A stretch of DNA of 49,792 bases. It comes from UBA8828 sp964510855 (lineage in GTDB: Bacteria > Verrucomicrobiota > Verrucomicrobiia > Opitutales > UBA953). The DNA is taken from NCBI GenBank assembly GCA_964510855.1, contig CAZEDB010000011.1:1-49792 (forward strand). Direction: 5' to 3'. Made by a program: the position numbers and the translations under genes. The notes beneath the pieces are model-generated. The model was not told the DNA's origin, ran no database searches, and saw only the letters and a program-made list of their open reading frames with translations. Position 1 is the stretch's first letter. Every line of letters starts with the position of its first letter. Positions 1 to 7,712 of this stretch are shown here, piece after piece.

Positions 1-1
1 C

Positions 2-841
2 CAAGAAAAAGGCGTGGAAGAAAGTAAATGGCACGATGCCCGTCTCTTGGCCAAGGCGGCCCCCTATATTTTACGACGTTCCAAAGTTGCGGTGGCGCCA
101 GAATTACCGCCCAAGATTGAACAGGTGCTCTATTGTGACTTCGAAGAACGCCAAGAGACCTTCTATAAGGAGGTGCAAGAGTCCACGCGGCGGGCCATCT
201 TTGATATGGAGATGGGAGGCGCGAGCGAAGCTAGCATTCGGATGGCAGCCTTCAACCAGTTGCTCCGTTTACGTCAAGTCTGTGCCGACCCGCGCATCCT
301 CGAACCTAAAATGGAGGAGACCGATTCCGCGAAACTCCAAACCTTCCTCGAGCTGCTGGAAGAATCGATGGATTCGCATCACCGCTTGCTGGTCTTCTCG
401 ACTTTTGTCTCGGCCCTAACCCTGCTGCGCGAAGCTCTTGACAAACGCGGTATACGCTATGGCTACCTCGATGGTTCAACCCGAGACCGTCAAGGGGTTT
501 GCGATACCTTTAATGGCGACCCTACCATCCCTGTCTTATTGATGTCGCTCAAAGCAGGTGGCACGGGCTTGAACTTAACGGGCGCCGACACCGTGGTGCA
601 TTACGATCCTTGGTGGAATCCCGCTGCCGAAGCCCAAGCCACCGACCGGGCGCACCGTATTGGTCAAACCCGGACGGTCACGAGTATTAAGCTCATCGCT
701 TCGGGTACGATTGAAGAGCGGGTGATGGAACTCCAACGCACCAAGTCTGAAATGCTCCGCAAACTCCTCACGGAGTCAGATGCCAACTCTTCCAAAATTT
801 CCCTGGCTGAAATCAAGGCCTTGCTCGCGGAAACGCCATGA
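2..841 (+). CDS. SNF2-family DEAD/H helicase, C-terminal part (5' end outside window)
   Basis: The frame is open from base 2, so the GTG at base 14 is probably an internal codon and the gene begins upstream of the window. The visible 280 residues are the second RecA-like lobe of a SNF2/Rad54-type ATP-dependent DNA translocase. They show the conserved LLVFSTFVSALTLLREAL strand-helix, motif V as LMSLKAGGTGLNLTGAD, and the SNF2 form of motif VI, QATDRAHRIGQ, preceded by YDPWWNPA. The C-terminal ERVMELQ region is also usual for this family. Such proteins remodel DNA-protein complexes, and bacterial members often act with RNA polymerase (RapA/HepA group) or carry a SWIM domain; the missing N-terminus prevents a finer call. 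The stop overlaps the start of tatC in an ATGA, so the two genes are probably co-translated. Confidence 0.9.
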   Translation, partial: QEKGVEESKWHDARLLAKAAPYILRRSKVAVAPELPPKIEQVLYCDFEERQETFYKEVQESTRRAIFDMEMGGASEASIRMAAFNQLLRLRQVCADPRILEPKMEETDSAKLQTFLELLEESMDSHHRLLVFSTFVSALTLLREALDKRGIRYGYLDGSTRDRQGVCDTFNGDPTIPVLLMSLKAGGTGLNLTGADTVVHYDPWWNPAAEAQATDRAHRIGQTRTVTSIKLIASGTIEERVMELQRTKSEMLRKLLTESDANSSKISLAEIKALLAETP

Positions 842-1740
842 TCGGTCGCATGCTACGCCGAAAGCGGACCCGCTCCGAGATGTCGTTTCTCGAGCACGTC
901 GAGGATTTGCGTAAATCTGTCCTGCGCGTTAGCCTAACGTTTGTGGTCGGTGCTTTGGCGGCGCTGATTTTTTACCGCGAAATCCCTGCCCTCCTTCGCA
1001 TCCCTTTGGAGTGGGCTAAGGAAGCCAGTCCCGCGATGGCAGGATTCGGGCAACTCCGTGAGTTCACCTTCATGGGGGTGTGGAATGTGCTGATGTACAC
1101 CGCCGCGGCAGCGGGTATTGGACTAGCCTCACCGGTATTGCTCTATGAAATTGTCCGCTTCGTTGGACCTGCCCTGACCGAACGGGAACGGCGAGGCTTG
1201 ATGCCCTTTTGTGTCGCAGCCCTGGCTCTCTTCATTGCCGGTGCCGTCCTGGCCTTTACCTATCTCACCCCCATGTCGATTGTGGTCTGGCATGACTTTG
1301 CCGTGGGGCTAGGGCTGTTAACCGATTGGCAGGGTTCGGACTATTACGGGTTCGTGGTCATGATGTCGTTACTCACGGGCATTGCCCTGCAATTCCCCCT
1401 CGCGCTCATTCTCTTAATGATCTTGGAGCTGGTCCGCCCCAACACCCTCTTACGCTCTTGGCGGGGGATGCTTTTTGGTATCGTGGTCTTAGCCGCCGTT
1501 ATCACGCCTATTGGTGACCCCTTAACGCTCGGCATCTTATCAGGTATCCTATTTGTCCTTTATCTTGCAGCTGTGATGGTCGGGAAAGTCCTCGTTCGAC
1601 GTAAGCGTGTAGCCCGCGGTGACTCGCCCGAGCCTGAAGATATGGATGCTGTCGATATCAGCCCTGCCCGACGTACGCGTTCCCAGCGCGATGACCCCGC
1701 GCCCGAAGATACCGACGGCGACCTTCGCCCGCTTGATTAA
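838..1740 (+). CDS. tatC: Twin-arginine translocase subunit TatC
   Basis: TatC is the inner-membrane receptor that binds twin-arginine signal peptides of folded proteins before export. The family signature MSFLEHVEDLRK lies near residue 15, and the protein shows alternating hydrophobic segments that fit six transmembrane helices. The conserved PVLLYEIVRFVGPAL and LTPIGDPLT-like stretches are present. The protein is about 50 residues longer than the usual 250; the extra part is a charged C-terminal tail rich in Asp, Glu, Arg and Pro (about residues 255-300), probably cytoplasmic. The ATG overlaps the helicase stop by four bases. No tatA or tatB is visible here. A likely Tat substrate is the oxidoreductase at 38434. 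The stop shares a TTAA with the convergent gene. Confidence 0.95.
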   Translation: MIGRMLRRKRTRSEMSFLEHVEDLRKSVLRVSLTFVVGALAALIFYREIPALLRIPLEWAKEASPAMAGFGQLREFTFMGVWNVLMYTAAAAGIGLASPVLLYEIVRFVGPALTERERRGLMPFCVAALALFIAGAVLAFTYLTPMSIVVWHDFAVGLGLLTDWQGSDYYGFVVMMSLLTGIALQFPLALILLMILELVRPNTLLRSWRGMLFGIVVLAAVITPIGDPLTLGILSGILFVLYLAAVMVGKVLVRRKRVARGDSPEPEDMDAVDISPARRTRSQRDDPAPEDTDGDLRPLD

Positions 1741-2708
1741 GGACGGAAGGCAATTTCAACTGCGAGCCAACGCTTGCCACTGCGACAGTTGCTAGGACAA
1801 GGGTCGCGCGCGTGTTGAATTTTGCCAGGAATTTCGCGGCGAATAAAACCTAAGCCATTACAGGTCTTACAGGAACGCTCTAAGGCCACCACCGCGCTTA
1901 AGTTCGCACCCGACTGCACCGCTTCACTAAAAGCCGTTCGCGTAGCCTCGTCATCGGGCAGGGGTGAAGTTTCAAGAAAGGCAAAGCGTCGGAGCGTGAG
2001 GCGCTGACCCGCGGCTGGCTCAATTTCGCAGTTAAATCTTAAATCAACTAGCCCTACGAGAGTTACGGGTAAGGCACGTTGCGGCTCGAGCCGGATTGCA
2101 GAGTTAGCAACCATGACAATGGCTTGGGAGGCATGAGGACCTGGACGGCACCAAGTGAAATGTCCGGGATTGGTCCATACTGCATCCACCAACCAACGCC
2201 CCTCGCCTAAATCTTGAAGAGGCATAACCCCCATCGATAACTGTAGCCCAGGCAATCGCTCAAAACGCGATTGGTGCCAGCGATGCTGGGCTCGGAAGGC
2301 TTCCCAGGCCTGACGAAATAGCGCGCTCGTCTCATGAGACAACGGCTTATCAATCCGAGAAAGACGAAACTCTAAGGTTTCGGATAAAGGTAAGTCGCGG
2401 TCGCGCTGCACCAGATCCACTGGGCGAATACGCACGGGCTTAGTGTCATCGCTCGGGGCAGGATTACTGTCCACCGTAGGAGCTGCCCGACCGGATTTAT
2501 CTGTTAAGCCGCCCGTCGGTTTAGTTTCGGATCCAGGGTGCCTGGGCTTGGCTTCGGGTTCAGCTTTAGACCCAGAATCAGGAGAAACCTCGGGAGATTC
2601 CGTGGACTCTCCGGTGCTACGACGACCAAAGAGACTGGGTCTTTCGGCGGCGACGTCGACGACCGTCCCGAGCACGATAAGTAGAAAATAACTTAGGCCC
2701 CGAACCAT
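1737..2708 (-). CDS. Exported protein of unknown function with C-terminal cysteine cluster
   Basis: I do not recognise the family. Residues 1-21 look like a Sec signal peptide (hydrophobic YFLLIVLGTVVDVAA followed by a polar stretch). Residues 25-95 are low-complexity Ser/Pro/Glu/Lys/Thr sequence, probably a disordered linker. The remainder, about residues 100-280, looks like a folded mixed alpha/beta domain. The C-terminus carries CKTCNGLGF, which resembles one CxxCxGxG unit of the DnaJ zinc finger, and then CPSNC, giving four cysteines that could bind a metal. An exported protein with a zinc-finger-like end is unusual. Its stop codon overlaps the tatC stop in the palindromic TTAA, so both genes finish on the same four bases. 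It is divergent from the polyprenyl synthase, with 84 bases between starts. Confidence 0.75.
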   Translation of the reverse strand: MVRGLSYFLLIVLGTVVDVAAERPSLFGRRSTGESTESPEVSPDSGSKAEPEAKPRHPGSETKPTGGLTDKSGRAAPTVDSNPAPSDDTKPVRIRPVDLVQRDRDLPLSETLEFRLSRIDKPLSHETSALFRQAWEAFRAQHRWHQSRFERLPGLQLSMGVMPLQDLGEGRWLVDAVWTNPGHFTWCRPGPHASQAIVMVANSAIRLEPQRALPVTLVGLVDLRFNCEIEPAAGQRLTLRRFAFLETSPLPDDEATRTAFSEAVQSGANLSAVVALERSCKTCNGLGFIRREIPGKIQHARDPCPSNCRSGKRWLAVEIAFRP

Positions 2709-2760
2709 ACCTAAGCCTAGGGATTCTCCTCAGGTAAGGAAGCCCATTACGCTGGGGCTT

Positions 2761-2772
2761 GCCCTCGAGGGC
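2761..2772. promoter_or_regulatory. 12-base perfect palindrome in a divergent promoter region
   Basis: GCCCTCGAGGGC reads the same on both strands and lies in the 84-base gap between the divergent starts at 2708 and 2793. It could be an operator for a dimeric regulator, or a chance palindrome in a GC-rich gap. No second copy was noticed. Confidence 0.25.
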
Positions 2773-2792
2773 GAGACACACACGGTGCATCT

Positions 2793-3764
2793 ATGGCGCA
2801 GGCCCCTGAGTTTGTAGAATTAGCACCCCACCGGGAGGCTTTGCGTAACTTCTTAAACGCTCAAGTTCACGCCTTTGAACCTGAAGTTCAACCCTTGGTA
2901 CGCGAGGTACTCGCCCACCCTGGCAAACTCCTGCGACCGACGCTTTGCTTTGCCTCGGCTTACGATGGCCAACCTCCTTCGCCCGAGGTTATTCGAGGCG
3001 CAGCGGTGGTTGAACTGGTCCACCTCGCCACCTTGGTGCACGACGATGTTCTCGACGGTGCCGATACTCGTCATGGCTCGACGACACCCAATCGAGCTCA
3101 TGGGGCTCACACCGCGATTCTTTTTGGCGATGCCGTCTTTGCCCACGCCTTAGTCCTGGCCGCTGAACTTCCCCAACCCGATCTCTGTCGCCTGGTCGCT
3201 ACGGGCGCACGACAAGTTTGCTCAGGTGAAGTCTGCCAAACCTTTTCTCGTGGGGACGTACAACTTTCACTCGCCGATTACCGCCGACATATCCGCCTGA
3301 AAACCGCCGAACTTTTTGTCGCCTCCTGTCGTGCCGGTGCCCAACTCACTGGCCATGGTGCCGGGTCGCCTCATCAAGAGGCGGTAGCAACCTTTGGCCT
3401 GGGTCTTGGCATCGCCTACCAAATTTATGATGACTTGGCCGACATGCTCCTCAGCAGCGAAAGCGCGGGCAAGACGCTGGGAACCGATGCCGCTAGCGGT
3501 AAACTAACCCTCCCTGCCCTGCTGGAGCGGGAGCGAAGTGGACCTGACAGTATTCGCCGCCTGCTTGCTGGGGAAGACCCGCGCAAGGTCGTGTCCGCTG
3601 CCACCTGGAAGGCCTGCTTTGAAACCTTAGAAGCCGAGATAACCTCAGCGGAGGACGCCCTTAAGGTGGTCCAGCACGCCCCTGGTACGCCCTTACTCTT
3701 ACGCTTAACCCAATTCCTGCGAGCCGCCGCAAGTCGCGTTCAAGCTCACGCACCCGCTTTATGA
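2793..3764 (+). CDS. Polyprenyl diphosphate synthase (IspB/HepT type)
   Basis: This trans-prenyltransferase condenses isopentenyl diphosphate onto an allylic diphosphate, most likely to make the long side chain of a respiratory quinone. The first aspartate-rich motif is VHDDVLD at residues 82-88, followed by the usual TRHG. The second is YDDLADM at residues 212-218, preceded by FGLGLGIAYQIYDD. The GKLLRPTL substrate-binding stretch is near residue 45. The length of 323 residues is normal. The first motif is DDxxD without an insertion, as in bacterial long-chain synthases; chain length cannot be read safely from sequence. There is no clear ribosome-binding site before the ATG. The stop overlaps the start of a 35-codon membrane ORF. 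Confidence 0.93.
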   Translation: MAQAPEFVELAPHREALRNFLNAQVHAFEPEVQPLVREVLAHPGKLLRPTLCFASAYDGQPPSPEVIRGAAVVELVHLATLVHDDVLDGADTRHGSTTPNRAHGAHTAILFGDAVFAHALVLAAELPQPDLCRLVATGARQVCSGEVCQTFSRGDVQLSLADYRRHIRLKTAELFVASCRAGAQLTGHGAGSPHQEAVATFGLGLGIAYQIYDDLADMLLSSESAGKTLGTDAASGKLTLPALLERERSGPDSIRRLLAGEDPRKVVSAATWKACFETLEAEITSAEDALKVVQHAPGTPLLLRLTQFLRAAASRVQAHAPAL

Positions 3765-3868
3765 GCCTCGCTCAGCTTACCCGAGGCGATCAACGCGTCT
3801 TGCGTCTCACGCTAGCTTTTACGCTCGGTGTAGCGCTGATGGTTTTAGCCTGGAAGGGGCGCTTTTAA
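3761..3868 (+). CDS. Predicted 35-residue single-span membrane miniprotein
   Basis: A 36-codon frame starts with ATG overlapping the polyprenyl synthase stop (ATGA at 3761-3764). It ends in TAA at 3866-3868, within the TTAA that also forms the stop of the convergent DUF192 gene. The product begins MSLAQLTRGDQRVLRLTLAF, has a hydrophobic stretch of about 18 residues (LTLAFTLGVALMVLAW), and ends KGRF, so one transmembrane helix with positive flanks is likely. The exact fit between two genes, using the same overlap style as neighbouring real genes, supports it being translated. I know no family for it. A role near quinone synthesis would be only a guess from position. Confidence 0.55.
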   Translation: MSLAQLTRGDQRVLRLTLAFTLGVALMVLAWKGRF

Positions 3869-4377
3869 AGTCCCAACCGAGTGGGATTAAAGCCCCGCTC
3901 GCGAATGGCATTAATCACAGGGTAGAGATCGAGCTTAGAGCCCGGTCGTATGCCTGAGTCAGCAAACCAGCCCGCGCGCATTTCCAGCGCAAGACGCACC
4001 TCTTCCGACTGCGACTCCACCGCTTGAGTATCATGGGCCCTCATGGTGCGAACCTCAAGGAGCCGTCCAGACCGGTCAAAGAAGCCAATATCTAAATCTG
4101 AAGGCGTATCCCGCATCCAGAAGCGAGCTCGCACCGGCGTTGGATGAACAAAAACCATACCTTCACCTTCGGGTAAAATCGCGCCACTTAAACCAATCGT
4201 GCGCTCCCGTTCGGTCAAAGCCATGCGCGCTAAGAAAGGCTTACCGTCGAGTTGAAGTTGAAAAAGCGTAGAGAAGGGCTTGGCGTTCACCGAGACGACG
4301 GGCTCGACTTCTTTATTGTCCGCTGGCTTGCAGCCCAGGCCCAACAAGGCGAGTAAGAGGCAGACGGCATAGCGCAT
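3865..4377 (-). CDS. DUF192 lipoprotein
   Basis: The N-terminus MRYAVCLLLALLGLGCKP is a lipoprotein signal with a lipobox ending at Cys16, so the protein is probably anchored in the periplasm or outer membrane. The rest is a DUF192 domain (about residues 40-165). It has the characteristic ALTERERTIGLSGA, a GMVFVHPTPVRARFWMRDT core and DLDIGFFDRSGRLLEV, followed by LALEMRAGWFADSGIRPG. In typical members the core reads FWMKNT and the end is an ALE-xxxG-x-G turn; both are recognisable here. The biochemical function of DUF192 is unknown. The gene lies 95 bases downstream of the Bax-inhibitor-like gene on the same strand and may share its transcript. Confidence 0.88.
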   Translation of the reverse strand: MRYAVCLLLALLGLGCKPADNKEVEPVVSVNAKPFSTLFQLQLDGKPFLARMALTERERTIGLSGAILPEGEGMVFVHPTPVRARFWMRDTPSDLDIGFFDRSGRLLEVRTMRAHDTQAVESQSEEVRLALEMRAGWFADSGIRPGSKLDLYPVINAIRERGFNPTRLGL

Positions 4378-4398
4378 AAGACGGAAAAATCTAGAGAC

Positions 4399-4416
4399 CT
4401 TGCCCCACTCGGCAAG
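4399..4416 (-). terminator. Possible weak terminator or leader hairpin before the DUF192 gene
   Basis: On the minus strand CTTGCC and GGCAAG form a 6-base-pair stem with a 6-base loop. A short T run (ATTTTT) follows about nine bases later, just before the DUF192 start. The distance makes it a poor intrinsic terminator. It could also limit read-through or shape the leader. Confidence 0.25.
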
Positions 4417-4472
4417 TCCATCCGCTCCTAGTGAGCCACTAAAGCCACCAGATGCACCACAACCCGTCCTAA

Positions 4473-5210
4473 TTAATTACGGCGCTGAAGAAAGAGCCGA
4501 ATCACGTAGAAAAGTAAGGTAACGAAGGCGGCAAAGAGGGCAAAGCCTGCCTCAAGGTGTTGGTCGACCGCAAACTGGGTACGGACTTGCCAAGTTTGGT
4601 AAAGGACCGCCGTTGCCATCAGCGCAATCATGGCCAGGGAGAACCATACTCCCAGCCCTGTGCCCATAAACGCGGCTACTACAATCACACCTAGGGCTCC
4701 AAATGAGCCGACCACTAAGAGGGTGCGTAAGAAAGAGAAATCTGCCTGCGTCACAAACGCAGCCACTGTAAGACCAAGCACCAGCGCCGCCGTAACCGCA
4801 CAAGCGGGAATCAAGACCGTGCCGGGGTTACCGTCGGTTTGCGCTACGGTCAGGGCAATCAGAGGAATAAACAGGGCTACCTGGAGCAAAATATAACCCA
4901 AGAACCCAGTTAGTTGCAGCACTCGCGAAGTGCGCGAGTAGACTGCCGACTGAGCCACGCTCGTACCTAACCAAAAAACGCCTAACATAATCAGCATGCT
5001 CCAATTGCCTAAACTGGAAAACATTTGGGCTAAGGATCCCAAGTAGTGCAGAGCCAAAGGCTTGCCGCCAAAGGGAACGATGAACGAGGCCGCTAGTAGC
5101 AGACCAAAGACCGCGAAGGCAGCGGCGACCGTGAAATAGGTACGACGATAAAAACCCGCCCGCTCAGAAGGTTGGGCATCGGCGACAACAAACGGATTAG
5201 CTTGAGACAT
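4473..5210 (-). CDS. Bax inhibitor-1/YccA-like membrane protein
   Basis: This 245-residue protein has seven predicted hydrophobic segments. The N-terminal ERAGFYRRTYFTVAAAFAVF is typical of bacterial Bax-inhibitor-1 family proteins (UPF0005/TMBIM), where a juxtamembrane RxFxRxTY-like motif precedes helix 1. Later segments include TGFLGYILLQVALFIPLIAL and the acidic QADFSFL turn. Bacterial relatives include pH-sensitive calcium-leak channels (BsYetJ) and YccA, which modulates FtsH; which applies here is unknown. A good sigma-70 promoter lies immediately upstream, so close that the mRNA would be nearly leaderless. Confidence 0.85.
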   Translation of the reverse strand: MSQANPFVVADAQPSERAGFYRRTYFTVAAAFAVFGLLLAASFIVPFGGKPLALHYLGSLAQMFSSLGNWSMLIMLGVFWLGTSVAQSAVYSRTSRVLQLTGFLGYILLQVALFIPLIALTVAQTDGNPGTVLIPACAVTAALVLGLTVAAFVTQADFSFLRTLLVVGSFGALGVIVVAAFMGTGLGVWFSLAMIALMATAVLYQTWQVRTQFAVDQHLEAGFALFAAFVTLLFYVIRLFLQRRN

Positions 5211-5216
5211 GGTTAA

Positions 5217-5244
5217 AATTTAGCCGCCACAGGAGGCGGGTCAA
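5217..5244 (-). promoter_or_regulatory. Sigma-70-type promoter for the Bax-inhibitor-like gene
   Basis: On the minus strand TTGACC (5244-5239) and TAAATT (5222-5217) are separated by 16 bases. The start codon follows only six bases after the -10 box, so the transcript would have almost no leader. The spacer contains the inverted repeat CCGCC-6-GGCGG, a possible operator. Confidence 0.6.
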
Positions 5245-5324
5245 TGGTGGAAGTCCCTAGGGAAAACACCCTAGAGGTCGAGGCTTGCGAGCCATGATTA
5301 CGCGAAAAACAATTCATCAACCCC

Positions 5325-6005
5325 ATGAAACCTACTAAAAAGTCTCAAGATAATGCCGCCCTGCGAGATACCTTACTCATCGTTGAGGATCACCAAGCGG
5401 TACGCGAACTCCTGCGCGATACGCTCGGAGCTCGGCTCGGGCTCAAAGTCATCGAAGCAGGTGACATGGTTGAAGGACTCGCTCAAGCCCGTCGCCACCG
5501 CCCTCGGCTGGCGATTGTCGACCTTGGTCTACCTGGCGCCAATGGTATTGAATTCCTTCGGCGGCTTAGGCGGGAATGTGCTGCCACTCGGTCGCTGGTC
5601 TTCACTTCGCTGCGTAATCCACAAATTGCCCGCGGCCTGGTACAAGCAGGGGCGCATGGCTTTGTCGAAAAAACCAGCTCGTTAACTCAACTCAAACTCG
5701 CAGCGAGTGCTATCCTAGCAGGTCGAAGCTGGTTTGATGAAACCTTCCATCGACATCTGGCTGAAGCCCTTTCTACCCCTGGACCCGATCATCAACTCGC
5801 CGTCCTGACCCCACGCGAACGCGAAGTACTCTTATTGGTAGCCCAAAGTCACAGCAGCAAAGAGGTATCGGGTAAACTCGGCGTGAGCATCAAGACGGCC
5901 GAGAACCACCGTAGTAACCTTATGCGCAAATTGGGTCTACATGACACCGCCGCATTGGTACGGCTCGCTATACGCCACCGGTTAGTTGACGAAAACCTCA
6001 ACTAA
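5325..6005 (+). CDS. NarL/FixJ-family response regulator
   Basis: Residues 15-135 form a receiver domain: LLIVEDH with acidic pair E21/D22, phospho-acceptor D66 in LAIVDLGLPG, T94/S95 in LVFTSL and conserved K116 in GFVEKTSS. Residues 158-222 form a LuxR-type helix-turn-helix (LTPREREVLLLVAQ, then SSKEVSGKLGVSIKTAENHR and LMRKLGL). Phosphorylation should promote dimerisation and DNA binding. No histidine kinase is nearby, so this is an orphan regulator. Upstream lie two direct copies of CCCTAG (5255-5260 and 5269-5274) that could be its own binding site. Its stop directly abuts the stop of the convergent pseudouridine synthase with no spacing. Confidence 0.93.
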   Translation: MKPTKKSQDNAALRDTLLIVEDHQAVRELLRDTLGARLGLKVIEAGDMVEGLAQARRHRPRLAIVDLGLPGANGIEFLRRLRRECAATRSLVFTSLRNPQIARGLVQAGAHGFVEKTSSLTQLKLAASAILAGRSWFDETFHRHLAEALSTPGPDHQLAVLTPREREVLLLVAQSHSSKEVSGKLGVSIKTAENHRSNLMRKLGLHDTAALVRLAIRHRLVDENLN

Positions 6006-6854
6006 CTAGAGACGCACACGACCTAAGCCCAGAGAACCGCGTGACTGACCTAAAACCTCAGAAAATTCAGCAGGTAGAGGCGACTGGGCTATGAAGCGCA
6101 CCTTCACACGATTAATCACCGGGGTAAGCTCGAGTTTTTCAGCATGGAGAAAGAGACGACGAAACCCACGCTTACTGCCGAGGATTTGATTCGCTTCAAA
6201 GTCACCATAGGTTCGGTCACCTAAAATCGCATGGCCCCGAAGGGCGCATTGCACGCGTAACTGGTGCGTACGACCCGTCTTTGGCTCAAGATGCAGCGTG
6301 ACGAGATCGATATCCCCCTCGCCCTTGAGGCCGGCACGTACATGGGTCAGAGCGGGGTTGACTGGGCCCCGAGGCGGCTGACCTGGAAGTACGGGCTCAG
6401 AACGCAAACCCTCGGGACCGCCTCGGCGGGTAGTAAGCAAGTCATTCCAAACTCCCCGTAAGGCGGCGAGACGTTGGCGCCCCAGACAAATCGCGACGTA
6501 ACTTTTAAGCACGGTACGACCTACAAAACATTTTTTCGCAGCTTCGGCGGCTTCTTGATTAGTGGCTAGCAAAACCACGCCGGTGGTCGGTCCATCGAGT
6601 CGGTTAATTAACCAGATGCGACGGATACCGCCTTTACCATCGCGCACGTGGTAAACCTCTTCTTCAAGGGAGTAGTTGGTCGTAATCAGAGCACGGGCAT
6701 TATCCTCCGAACTATTAGGATGCGATAAAACGCCTTCCGGTTTATCCACCGCAACTAAGCCTGCTGGATGTTCAGCTAAGATTTTCACACCAGCGTGAAG
6801 CGGCACAGATTCCAGCAACGAACTCATCGATAATGAAAGGTTAGGGTTACCCAT
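6006..6854 (-). CDS. RluA-family RNA pseudouridine synthase
   Basis: The enzyme isomerises uridine to pseudouridine in rRNA or tRNA. The catalytic motif is NRLDGPTTGVVLLATN, with Asp87 as the nucleophile; typical members read HRLDxxTSG, so this is a slightly divergent version. Other family blocks are LVAVDKPEGVLSHP, KTGRTHQLRVQCALRGHAILGD and the C-terminal FLHAEKLEL. There is no S4 domain, so it resembles single-domain RluA/TruC-type enzymes; the target base is not predictable. The start is uncertain. ATG at 6854 has GGAG seven bases upstream but overlaps the previous gene by 31 bases. ATG at 6827 forms the ATGA overlap with the previous stop that is common in this window and would give 273 residues. 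Confidence 0.9.
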   Translation of the reverse strand: MGNPNLSLSMSSLLESVPLHAGVKILAEHPAGLVAVDKPEGVLSHPNSSEDNARALITTNYSLEEEVYHVRDGKGGIRRIWLINRLDGPTTGVVLLATNQEAAEAAKKCFVGRTVLKSYVAICLGRQRLAALRGVWNDLLTTRRGGPEGLRSEPVLPGQPPRGPVNPALTHVRAGLKGEGDIDLVTLHLEPKTGRTHQLRVQCALRGHAILGDRTYGDFEANQILGSKRGFRRLFLHAEKLELTPVINRVKVRFIAQSPLPAEFSEVLGQSRGSLGLGRVRL

Positions 6855-7672
6855 TCTTCATCTCCAAGTAAGGCCAACATTTCTGGGCGCCAGGCATCGT
6901 AAGGTGCAGGCAAGGTAATCGCATCTTGGCAGGCCAAGGCAGCTAGGGTCGAAACGCTGGAAGAGACAATCGCAGCATCGGTTACGGTGCCATCAGGATG
7001 CAGACGAAAACGAATCACCACGGTACCTGCAGAAAAATCTTGGGCATTACTCCGACTTAACAAGAGCCACCAACTCGATTGCACCGCTTCGAGGAAGCGC
7101 TGGGCATAATCGCCGTAGGTAGAAAATTTAGCATCAAGTGCGAGGGCCCCTGCCCGACCTACATCCGAAGGGTTACGTAACAATAGACCTGATGTCCCCG
7201 TAGGTTTGGGCGGTGCTAGGAGAGGATTAGGTTGAGCCACGGTACCAGAAATACGCGGCGTCCCAGCCTCAGCAGGTCGCACAGGAGCGGCTTCGGGGGG
7301 CGGCGTAGGGGCGGGCGTGGCCTGCTCAAGCCGAAGGGCATCCAACGACTCACCTTCCATCCGCGGCAACGAGCCCGTGGCATCGGGCACCGGATTGGGC
7401 TGCGCCGCGGCTTGATTGCGTGCAGCATGAAAGACCGCATCGGGCGGAAGCTCGCGATTCCCTTGGGGCGATGTTTCGGCAACCCGGAGTTGGGGCGGTA
7501 ATCGCGCTGGATCTACTGCGGTTCGTCGCAGGGTTACAGTGGGAGCTGGCGTCAGTGCTTCACCTAAAGGCACCGCTAACCACGGAGCCAGTGCCGCATG
7601 GGCTAATAAGGTAACGGCAGCCGCCCAAAGCGAAGGCGCATTGGGATGCACGGGCTGGAGCGTAACGACCAC
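6824..7672 (-). CDS. TonB-like energy-transducing protein
   Basis: A short cytoplasmic start and one membrane span (about residues 14-34, LWAAAVTLLAHAALAPWLAV) are followed by a long proline- and alanine-rich periplasmic linker to about residue 170. A compact C-terminal domain of about 80 residues follows. That domain reads VVIRFRLHPDGTVTDAAIVS, then LACQDAITLPAPYDAWRPEM and ends WVTLTFHYR, which matches the beta-alpha-beta pattern of TonB/TolA C-terminal domains. Such proteins couple the proton-motive force to outer-membrane receptors. No exbB, exbD or TonB-dependent receptor is visible. Start is GTG with no clear ribosome-binding site. It sits between maf and the pseudouridine synthase at the end of the haem cluster, so a link to haem or iron handling is possible but unproven. 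Confidence 0.72.
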   Translation of the reverse strand: MVVTLQPVHPNAPSLWAAAVTLLAHAALAPWLAVPLGEALTPAPTVTLRRTAVDPARLPPQLRVAETSPQGNRELPPDAVFHAARNQAAAQPNPVPDATGSLPRMEGESLDALRLEQATPAPTPPPEAAPVRPAEAGTPRISGTVAQPNPLLAPPKPTGTSGLLLRNPSDVGRAGALALDAKFSTYGDYAQRFLEAVQSSWWLLLSRSNAQDFSAGTVVIRFRLHPDGTVTDAAIVSSSVSTLAALACQDAITLPAPYDAWRPEMLALLGDEEWVTLTFHYR

Positions 7673-7712
7673 GCTCGAATCGTAGAAGGAGCAAGGGGGG
7701 CATCAATCGGAA

